A stretch of 17,737 nt of DNA, taken from the NCBI GenBank assembly GCA_023426545.1, contig JAFAAN010000035.1, positions 1-17,737 on the forward strand. Direction: 5' to 3'. Shown one piece after another: positions 1-6,159 of the stretch. The stretch's first letter is position 1. Every line of letters starts with the position of its first letter. Under the pieces are notes generated by a model that saw only the letters and a list, made by a program, of their open reading frames with translations, did no database searches and was not told the origin of the DNA. Both the position numbers and the translations under genes were made by a program. The stretch comes from Pseudomonadota bacterium. Its GTDB lineage: Bacteria; Myxococcota; Myxococcia; Myxococcales; Myxococcaceae.

Positions 1-218
1 CCCGCGCCGAAGACGGCCGCCACCAGCGCGTCCAGGCCCGTGCGCAGCAGCTGCGCGGGGTGCAGCCAGCGCACCATGTCCGCCCGCCTGGCCGGCAGCG
101 CCTCCAGCTCCCGGCCGGAGGGGGGCGGGCCCTCGCGTGGTGACACGTCATGGAGGCGCGGCGCTTCCGCGGGGTCTTCCTCGCGCTCCGGCGCCGGCTG
201 CTCGCGCTCAGCGGCCAT
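1..218 (-). CDS. Unrecognised protein, N-terminal part (cut by window edge)
   Basis: The minus strand reads open from an ATG at 216-218 to the window edge, giving 72 residues. The first 45 or so are acidic, proline-rich and probably disordered (begins MAAEREQPAPEREEDPAEAP). They are followed by a more hydrophobic stretch, MVRWLHPAQLLRTGLDAL, that looks like the start of a helical or membrane-proximal domain. A GGAG lies about 13 bases upstream of the ATG. The gene is divergent from the thioesterase at 398, with about 180 bases between them. I do not recognise the family and the C-terminal part is not visible, so no function is given. Confidence 0.6.
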   Translation of the reverse strand, partial: MAAEREQPAPEREEDPAEAPRLHDVSPREGPPPSGRELEALPARRADMVRWLHPAQLLRTGLDALVAAVFGA

Positions 219-397
219 GGGGGCGCTGCTCCAGGTGAGAGCGGGAGAGGACGGCGAGCCCGGTGGCCGCGGGCGAGCTGGTGCGGAATCGTGAACGCAT
301 GGCAGTCCTGGATTACCACGGCTGTCCCCCTCGCCTGGAGGTCAGGCGGGTGCGGTTCGCGGTTCCCTGGGGCCTCCGGCTGGGGCACCCTGGCGCC

Positions 398-862
398 ATG
401 CCGGATTCGCCGCTCAAGGATTTCCCGGTGGTCGTCTCCTTCCCGCTCCATTGGGGGGAGATGGACGCCTTCGGCCACGCCAACAACACGCGCACCTTCA
501 CGTGGTTCGAGACCGCCCGCATCCACTACTTCGCGCGCATCGGCTTGACGGGGCCGTCGGGCGCGGGGGACGAGCGGATGACCGGGGACGGCGTGGGCCC
601 CATCCTGGCCGCGACGAACGCGGAGTACCTGCGCCCCGTCCTCTTCCCCACGCGCCTGGTTGCGGGCTGCCGCGCCACGCGCATCGGCACCTCGTCCATC
701 ACCCTGGAGCACGCGGTGGCCGGAGAGGACGACGGCGTCCTCTACACCCGGGGAAGCTGCGTCATCGTCACCCTGCGCTATGCCACCCACGAGAAGGTCC
801 CCGTGCCCGCGCCCATCCGCGCGGCCATCGAGGCGCTCGAAGGGCGCTCCTTCAGCACGTGA
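398..862 (+). CDS. Acyl-CoA thioesterase, 4HBT hotdog family
   Basis: The 154-residue protein has the classical single-hotdog 4-hydroxybenzoyl-CoA thioesterase signature: HWGEMDAFGHANNTRTFTWF at residues 18-37, where D23 is the usual catalytic acid and the NN/WFE segment starts the long helix. The length fits the family. It should hydrolyse acyl-CoA thioesters in the cytoplasm; the substrate cannot be told. The frame is open further upstream (ATGs at 263 and 299), but that extension is arginine-rich and unlike the family, so the ATG just before the first beta strand was chosen; no good Shine-Dalgarno supports any of the starts. The methyltransferase gene follows 32 bases later on the same strand, so the two are probably co-transcribed. 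Confidence 0.88.
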   Translation: MPDSPLKDFPVVVSFPLHWGEMDAFGHANNTRTFTWFETARIHYFARIGLTGPSGAGDERMTGDGVGPILAATNAEYLRPVLFPTRLVAGCRATRIGTSSITLEHAVAGEDDGVLYTRGSCVIVTLRYATHEKVPVPAPIRAAIEALEGRSFST

Positions 863-894
863 GGGATGAGAGGTCCTTGTCCCAGGCGCCGCGC

Positions 895-1665
895 ATGACC
901 GACCTCGCGCTGGGGCTCTACGAAGGCATGGCGGAGGAGTACCACCTGCTCTTCGCCAACTGGCCGCAGGCGGTGGAGCGCCAGGGGGCCATGCTGGACG
1001 CGCTGCTGCGCCGCTGTGGCGCGCCGCCGCCGCGGCGGGTGCTGGACTGCGCGTGTGGCATCGGCACGCAGGCGCTGGGGCTGGCCGGCCGGGGCTACTC
1101 CGTGCACGCCACGGACCTGAGCCCCGCCGCCGTGGCGCGCGCCGAGCGCGAGGCCCGCGCGATGAATGTGCAGCTCACCACGGGCGTGGCGGACATGCGG
1201 GCGCTGGGCGCGCAGGTGGAGGGCACCTTCCCGGTGGTGCTGGCGCTGGACAACGCGGTGACGCACCTGCTGACGGACGCGGACCTGGACGCGGCGTCAC
1301 GCGCCATGGCGTCGAAGCTCGCGCCCGGGGGACTGGTGGTGCTGAGCGTGCGCGACGCCGACGCGCTGGTGGAGCGCCAGCCGCGCTTCACCTCGGAGCG
1401 GCTGCTGGAGGCGCCGGAGGGCCGCCGCATCCTCTTCCAAATCTGGGACTGGGCCGCGGACGGGCGCACGTACACCGTGCACCAGTTCATCCTCCGCCCG
1501 GAGGGCCGGGGCTGGCAGGCCACCGAGCACACCGGCGTGTACCGCGCGCTCCAGCGCGTGGAGCTGGAGCAGGCGCTGACGCGCGCGGGGCTCGTGGACA
1601 CGCGCTGGTACACGCCGGAGGAGACGGGCTTCCACCAGCCCATCCTCACGGCGCGGCGGGCCTGA
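895..1665 (+). CDS. Class I SAM-dependent methyltransferase, glycine/sarcosine N-methyltransferase-like
   Basis: The 256-residue protein has a clear Rossmann methyltransferase fold. Motif I is VLDCACGIGTQALGLAG at about residues 49-65, followed by the acidic end of strand 2 (ATDLSP, D74) and motif IV LALDNAVTHL. The N-terminal segment (YEGMAEEYHLLFANW, then RQG) resembles glycine/sarcosine N-methyltransferases and their relatives; the actual acceptor substrate is unknown. An alternative GTG start at 859, overlapping the stop of the thioesterase (GTGA), would add 12 residues; the ATG at 895 was preferred because the family usually begins close to the YEGMAEEYH segment. It lies tail to tail with the nitroreductase gene, only 21 bases away. 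Confidence 0.87.
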   Translation: MTDLALGLYEGMAEEYHLLFANWPQAVERQGAMLDALLRRCGAPPPRRVLDCACGIGTQALGLAGRGYSVHATDLSPAAVARAEREARAMNVQLTTGVADMRALGAQVEGTFPVVLALDNAVTHLLTDADLDAASRAMASKLAPGGLVVLSVRDADALVERQPRFTSERLLEAPEGRRILFQIWDWAADGRTYTVHQFILRPEGRGWQATEHTGVYRALQRVELEQALTRAGLVDTRWYTPEETGFHQPILTARRA

Positions 1666-1686
1666 GGCCGGCGCGGGCGCGCGGCG

Positions 1687-2289
1687 CTACTCGATGCGGC
1701 ACGCCTCGCTGAAGTCCAGGCGCGGGTTGCGCGGGTAGAGCTTCTCCGGGTCGCCGTAGCCCAGGTTGACGAGGAAGTTGGACTTCCACTTCCCGTCCGG
1801 GAAGAACGCCGCGTCCACCTTCGCGTTGTCGAAACCTCCCATGGGGCCGCAGTCCAGCCCCAGCGCGCGCGCGGCGAGGATGAGGTAGCCGCCCTGGAGC
1901 GAGCTGTTCATGAAGGCCATCTCCTCCCGGGCCTCGGCGGGCTTGGCGAGGATGCCGGACTTCATGTCCCGCGAGGGGAAGAGCTGGGGCATCTTCTCGT
2001 AGAACTCGGTGTCGTACGCGATGATGGCCGTCACCGGCGCGTTCATCGTCTTGTCCACGTTGCCCGGGGACAGGGTGGGCTTGAGCCGCTCCTTGGCCTC
2101 GCGGCTCTTCACGAAGACGATGCGCAGCGGCTGCGAGTTGCCCGCGGTGGGCGCCATCCGGGTGAGCTCGTAGAGCTGGCGGAGGATGTCGTCCGTCACC
2201 GGCTTGTCGAGCCACGCGTTGTGGGTGCGGGCCGCGAGAAAGAGCTGGTCGAGCGCGGTGCCGTCGAGGCGGGTCTGCTGCGGAGCCAT
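1687..2289 (-). CDS. rutE: RutE-like nitroreductase (malonic semialdehyde reductase family)
   Basis: This 200-residue FMN-dependent nitroreductase-fold protein closely follows the pattern I remember for E. coli RutE (196 aa): ARTHNAW near the N-terminus, then MAPTAGNSQPLRIVFVKS, APVTAIIAYDTEFYEKMPQL, the SSLQGGYLILAARALGLDCG segment, GPMGGFD, and a C-terminal LGYGDPEKLYPRNPRL. In E. coli the protein is tied to uracil breakdown (reduction of malonic semialdehyde). Here no other rut gene is near, so it may instead reduce quinones, nitro compounds or aldehydes. A Shine-Dalgarno-like AAGGGA lies 9 bases before the ATG, which is why this start was chosen over the upstream open frame. It is divergent from an HxlR-family regulator with a perfect inverted repeat between them, so it is probably repressed by that regulator. 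Confidence 0.9.
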   Translation of the reverse strand: MAPQQTRLDGTALDQLFLAARTHNAWLDKPVTDDILRQLYELTRMAPTAGNSQPLRIVFVKSREAKERLKPTLSPGNVDKTMNAPVTAIIAYDTEFYEKMPQLFPSRDMKSGILAKPAEAREEMAFMNSSLQGGYLILAARALGLDCGPMGGFDNAKVDAAFFPDGKWKSNFLVNLGYGDPEKLYPRNPRLDFSEACRIE

Positions 2290-2376
2290 GTGGGTGTCCC
2301 TTGCTGAGAAGTCCCGGCGCGCAGCCGCTGGGGGCCGCCGCCACGCCCTTCTGGTAACGAGTGTGCTTTTATTGTG

Positions 2377-2405
2377 CAAGTAACTTACGAAAAGTAAGTT
2401 ACTTG
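2377..2405. promoter_or_regulatory. Probable HxlR operator: perfect 12-bp inverted repeat
   Basis: CAAGTAACTTAC (2377-2388) and GTAAGTTACTTG (2394-2405) are perfect reverse complements separated by GAAAA. Each arm also contains a 9-base near-palindrome, AAGT(A/T)ACTT. It sits in an AT-rich island of a very GC-rich region, between the divergent nitroreductase and HxlR genes, 88 and 53 bases from their start codons. HxlR proteins bind such palindromes as dimers. Binding by the neighbouring regulator is inferred. Confidence 0.85.
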
Positions 2406-2457
2406 GCGTTCCGATGCCGGAGGGTGGGCCCTCCGCTATATTCAGGCGGGAGGCACC

Positions 2458-2808
2458 ATGGAGCACCCGCTGACACGCTGTGCGCGGTACGAGAAGGCCA
2501 GCGAGCTGATGGGGAAGCGCTGGACGGGCATCATCCTCCGCATCCTGCTGGCCGGGCCTCAGCGCTTCGGCGAGCTGGGCGAGGCGATTGGCGGCATCAG
2601 CGAGCGCGTCCTGTCGGAGCGGCTCAAGGAGCTGGAGGCCGAGGGTGTGGTGACGCGCCACGTGGACCCGGGGCCTCCCATCCGCGTGGAGTACCAGCTC
2701 ACGGAGAAGGGGCAGGCGCTCTGGAAGGTCGTCGACGAGCTGGGCAAGTGGGCGGAGCGCTGGGTGGACGTGAAGCCCGCCGCCCCGCGCAAGCGCAGGT
2801 CCGCGTGA
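2458..2808 (+). CDS. HxlR-family winged-helix transcriptional regulator
   Basis: The 116-residue protein has the HxlR layout: an N-terminal Cys (C8) followed by YEKASELMGKRWTGIILRIL, then the recognition region RFGELGEAIGGISERVLSERLKEL, the wing VDPGPPIRVEYQLTEKG, and a C-terminal dimerisation helix (ALWKVVDELGKWAERW). Some HxlR proteins (for example YodB and HypR) use a Cys at this place to sense electrophiles or disulfide stress; whether C8 does so here is inference. A strong GGGAGG (2448-2453) precedes the ATG by 4 bases. It probably represses itself and the divergent nitroreductase through the palindrome at 2377-2405. Its stop is 3 bases from the stop of the convergent gene. Confidence 0.93.
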   Translation: MEHPLTRCARYEKASELMGKRWTGIILRILLAGPQRFGELGEAIGGISERVLSERLKELEAEGVVTRHVDPGPPIRVEYQLTEKGQALWKVVDELGKWAERWVDVKPAAPRKRRSA

Positions 2809-2811
2809 GGC

Positions 2812-3846
2812 TCAGGCGCCGCCGCGCTTCGCGTCCGCCGGGGCGTTGGGGTGCCGGGTGAGCAGCAGGCGCAGCTGCGGCTGGCGCCGCACAGCCTCCT
2901 GCTTCAGCAGGTGCGCGATGAGGGCGGGCGGGGCCGCGCTCCAGCGGGCGATGTTCTGGATGAGCATGGGCGAGCGGTAGGTGCGGCCGCACAGCAGGGA
3001 CGCCGTCTTCCCGTCCACCGGCAGGCCGATGAGCGCCGCCAGCGCGCGGCCCTCGGTGTTGAGGATGAGCTCCACCTTCTCCTCGGCGGGGCCGCTGGCG
3101 AAGCGCTGCCGCAGCACCTCGCGCGCCGCGCGCCGCGTGGACTCCGGCACGTCGCGGTCGTTGCCCACCTTGTGCAGCTCCAGGAGCCGGCGCGCGCTCC
3201 ACAGCCGTCGGAAGAGGCTGGCGGGGAGCTGTGGGTTGCGCACCAGCCAGCGCCGGACCCCCGTGTCCACCGCGAAGGCCGCGCGGGCGCAGAGGGCCTC
3301 CAGGCCCACGGGGTTGCGGTGGTAGCGCGCCACCAGCCGCGCGTGGGACAGGCCCGTGCGCGCGTTCTCCAGCACGGCTTTGATGACGGCGGGCACCGGG
3401 TCGAAGCACAGGGCGGAGAGGACGGGGTCCTCCGCCGCGCGGGCGTGGGCGACGCGCTGGTCCTCCGCGAGCGGGTGCAGCCGCAGCTCGAAGAGCTGGC
3501 GGTAGTTGCCCAGCGCGGCCTCCGGCACGTCCTCGGGCACGTCCTCGGCCTCGCCTTCGTCCTGCTGCGTCAGGTCGAGGACGGGCAGCTCCTCCTCGGG
3601 GGCGGCAGGAGGGGAGGGGGCGGGCCTCGGCGTGGGCAGCAGCGCGCCCTGGGTGACGAGCCGGGAGAGGATGGCTTGCAGCCGCTCCGGAGGCAGCCCC
3701 GTCAGCGCGGGCAGGCTCCTGGCGGGGGTGGCGCCATCCAGGCGGGAGAGCACGAAGCCCTCCTCCGGACTGAGGGCCAGCGTCCGTGGATCCACCGCCG
3801 GGTTGGGCTTGGGCGTCCATTCCGTCATCGCCGCGGAGTCTTTCAT
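2812..3846 (-). CDS. Unrecognised helical protein with winged-helix-like N-terminal module
   Basis: The 344-residue protein is not one I can assign to a named family. Residues 25-70 (SPEEGFVLSRLDG ... GLPPERLQAILSRLVTQGAL) look like a small helix-turn-helix module of the kind often fused to other domains in deltaproteobacterial proteins. Residues 72-105 form a proline-rich then acidic linker. The remaining 230 or so residues are helical with repeating units (DPVLSALCFDP, RNPVGLEAL, RNPQLPASLFRRLW, RHPNAP) that suggest an alpha-helical repeat scaffold. There is no signal peptide or membrane segment. A second in-frame ATG lies 18 bases downstream (MTEW); neither start has a strong Shine-Dalgarno. 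It is transcribed alone, convergent with the HxlR gene. Confidence 0.8.
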   Translation of the reverse strand: MKDSAAMTEWTPKPNPAVDPRTLALSPEEGFVLSRLDGATPARSLPALTGLPPERLQAILSRLVTQGALLPTPRPAPSPPAAPEEELPVLDLTQQDEGEAEDVPEDVPEAALGNYRQLFELRLHPLAEDQRVAHARAAEDPVLSALCFDPVPAVIKAVLENARTGLSHARLVARYHRNPVGLEALCARAAFAVDTGVRRWLVRNPQLPASLFRRLWSARRLLELHKVGNDRDVPESTRRAAREVLRQRFASGPAEEKVELILNTEGRALAALIGLPVDGKTASLLCGRTYRSPMLIQNIARWSAAPPALIAHLLKQEAVRRQPQLRLLLTRHPNAPADAKRGGA

Positions 3847-3993
3847 GACCTGTGGGACGCGCGCAGGCCCCGGGCACGACAGAACGGCACCGCGCTGGAA
3901 AACGTGAGGCGTGCTGGACGGCCCGCCCGTCCGCTGGACAGGCGGGGCGCACCCTCGCCTGTCCGTGCCTACACGCTGGGGGCATCGCGTGGG

Positions 3994-4024
3994 TTGACGG
4001 GAGGGCGCCCTGGAGCCCTAACTT
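3994..4024 (+). promoter_or_regulatory. Putative promoter of the DUF962 gene, possibly leaderless
   Basis: TTGACG (3994-3999) is a good -35 match. TAACTT (4019-4024) fits the TANNNT -10 pattern, with a 19-base spacer (18 if CTAACT is used). Only six bases separate TAACTT from the ATG at 4031, so transcription would start at or next to the start codon. No Shine-Dalgarno is present. Confidence 0.45.
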
Positions 4025-4030
4025 CCCACC

Positions 4031-4414
4031 ATGTCCGACCGCATCGAGACCTATGCCGAGTTCTGGCCGTTCTACCTGCGGGAGCACGCGCTGCCCTCCA
4101 CGCGCTGGCTTCACTTCACGGGCACCACCCTGGGACTGGGGCTGGGCGTGACGGCCGCCGCCACGGGCCGCGCCGCGCTGGTGCCGGCCGCGCTGGTGGC
4201 CGCCTATGGCTTCGCGTGGTTCAGCCACTTCGTCATCGAGCGGAACAAGCCCGCATCGTTCAAGTACCCGCTCTGGTCGTTCATCTCCGACTTCCGCATG
4301 GCGGGGCTGATGGCCATCGGACGGCTGGCGCCGCACCTGGAGCGCGCCCGGGCCGGTGGCATGGGCTCCGGTGAAGTGAACCGCGCGGTGCCCGCGGCGC
4401 AGCAGCTTCCGTAG
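4031..4414 (+). CDS. DUF962 / Mpo1-like membrane protein
   Basis: The 127-residue protein has the DUF962 signature: FYLREHALPSTRWLHFTGT (H19, H28), two hydrophobic segments at about residues 29-46 and 48-66, and WFSHFVIERNKPASFKYPLW with H66 and E70. The yeast member Mpo1 is an Fe(II)-dependent dioxygenase that performs alpha-oxidation of 2-hydroxy fatty acids; the conserved histidines are its presumed iron ligands. The length is slightly shorter than yeast Mpo1 but usual for bacterial members. The last 20 residues are variable. It is preceded by a promoter-like sequence that abuts the ATG and followed by a hairpin, so it is probably a single transcription unit. An activity in fatty acid alpha-oxidation is inferred from the family. 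Confidence 0.87.
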   Translation: MSDRIETYAEFWPFYLREHALPSTRWLHFTGTTLGLGLGVTAAATGRAALVPAALVAAYGFAWFSHFVIERNKPASFKYPLWSFISDFRMAGLMAIGRLAPHLERARAGGMGSGEVNRAVPAAQQLP

Positions 4415-4427
4415 CACCGCGCGTCCC

Positions 4428-4443
4428 CGGCCCTCGTGGGCCG
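4428..4443 (+). terminator. Hairpin after the DUF962 gene
   Basis: CGGCCC TCGT GGGCCG forms a perfect 6-bp stem with a 4-base loop, 13 bases after the stop codon. There is no T tract, so intrinsic termination is only a possibility, as is usual in such GC-rich genomes. Confidence 0.4.
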
Positions 4444-4594
4444 TGCCGTGGGGGCGGGGCGCGCTGCCGCCGAGCGGCTCCCAGGCGGGGCGCCGGGGGA
4501 GGCTGGGGCAGGGCAGTCACCGGGTGTCCAGGCCCGGTCGACGTCTCGCGAATGGAGGGGCGACAGGGAGTAGCCACGCGGAATGTGGCCGACC

Positions 4595-4600
4595 TATACA
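4595..4600 (+). promoter_or_regulatory. -10-like element directly before yebC
   Basis: TATACA stands out in a GC-rich region and ends 8 bases before the ATG at 4609. No Shine-Dalgarno lies between them, so the transcript may begin at or next to the start codon. I see no convincing -35 at the expected distance. Confidence 0.35.
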
Positions 4601-4608
4601 TCCCCTCC

Positions 4609-5331
4609 ATGGGACGCATTTTCGAGACGCGCAAGGCCACGATGATGGCCCGCTGGAACAAGATGGCGAAGACGTTCACCCGCATCAGCAAGGACATCAC
4701 CATTGCTGTGAAGGCGGGTGGGCCGAACCCGGACACGAACTCCACGCTGCGCCGGGTCCTCCAGAACGCCCGTGCCGCGAACATGCCGAAGGACAAGGTC
4801 GACGCGGCCATCAAGCGCGCGAGCGGCCAGTCGGCGACCGACTACGAAATCGTGCTCTACGAGGGCTACGCGCCCCACGGCATCGCGCTGCTGGTGGAGA
4901 CGGCGACGGACAACGTGGTGCGCACGGTGGCGAACGTGCGCATGCACTTCAACAAGCACAGCGGGAACCTGGGGACCACCGGCAGCGTGGCCTTCATGTT
5001 CCAGCGCATGGGCGTCTTCCGGCTGAACCCGGAGGGGCTGGACCTGGACGCCTTGGAGCTGGAGCTCATCGACCACGGCCTCCAGGAGATGGGCGAGGGC
5101 GTGGGCGAGAAGGGGGAGAAGCAGATCATCATCCGCTCCGCCTTCGCGGACTTCGGTCAGCTCCAGGCCGCCATCGAGGCGAAGGGGCTGGCGCCGGTGT
5201 CCGCGGACTCGGAGTACGTGGCGCAGAGCCCCATCGAGCTGCCCGAGGACAAGGCCAACGAAGTGCTGGCCCTGGTGGACGCGCTGGAGCAGGACGACGA
5301 CGTCCAGCGCGTGTTCCACAACCTGGCGTGA
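4609..5331 (+). CDS. yebC: YebC/TACO1-family translation factor
   Basis: The 240-residue protein has the normal family length and the hallmark segments: MGRIFETRKATMMARWNKMA, FTRISKDITIAVKAGGPNPD, LRRVLQNARAANMPKDKVDA, IVLYEGYAPHGIALLVE, TDNVVRTVANVRMHFNKHSG and GSVAFMFQRMGVF, then the acidic C-terminal domain. Family members were long annotated as transcriptional regulators; more recent work on YebC and mitochondrial TACO1 shows that they help ribosomes translate proline-rich stretches. The frame is open up to an ATG at 4552, but the family always begins at MGR, so 4609 was chosen. It is monocistronic by context, with a hairpin between it and the convergent msrA. Confidence 0.93.
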   Translation: MGRIFETRKATMMARWNKMAKTFTRISKDITIAVKAGGPNPDTNSTLRRVLQNARAANMPKDKVDAAIKRASGQSATDYEIVLYEGYAPHGIALLVETATDNVVRTVANVRMHFNKHSGNLGTTGSVAFMFQRMGVFRLNPEGLDLDALELELIDHGLQEMGEGVGEKGEKQIIIRSAFADFGQLQAAIEAKGLAPVSADSEYVAQSPIELPEDKANEVLALVDALEQDDDVQRVFHNLA

Positions 5332-5341
5332 GCCGGTGTCT

Positions 5342-5362
5342 GGCCTCTCGCATGGAGAGGCC
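5342..5362. terminator. Bidirectional hairpin between yebC and msrA
   Basis: GGCCTCTC (5342-5349) and GAGAGGCC (5355-5362) form a perfect 8-bp stem around the loop GCATG. It lies 11 bases after the yebC stop and 45 bases after the convergent msrA stop. No T tract is visible on either strand. Confidence 0.55.
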
Positions 5363-5406
5363 CTCGCCCCACGGTGCGCCTGTGCCGTCTTCGCGGCGCT
5401 CGCGCC

Positions 5407-6063
<657 letters not shown>

Positions 6064-6159
6064 GCCCCTAGGCATAGCGGCCTGCCGCGCGCGATTCACC
6101 TCCGGAAGGGGCGGACGTCCCGCCAGCGGGTCGAGGGCCGTCCGGGGCGCCGCGCTGCC

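Noticed and set aside
1666..1686. Terminator between the methyltransferase and nitroreductase genes
   Set aside because: The gap is a GC-rich near-palindrome, but no stem longer than 4 bp is free of mismatches, so it was not listed.
2290..2661. N-terminal extension of the nitroreductase
   Set aside because: It would run through the palindrome and into the HxlR gene antisense. The family N-terminus and an AAGGGA place the start at 2289.
2851..4374. Long plus-strand open frame of about 500 codons
   Set aside because: It is antisense to the helical protein gene at 2812-3846 and runs on into another frame of the DUF962 gene. Its composition (His, Arg, Gly, Gln rich) is typical of a shadow frame in GC-rich DNA.
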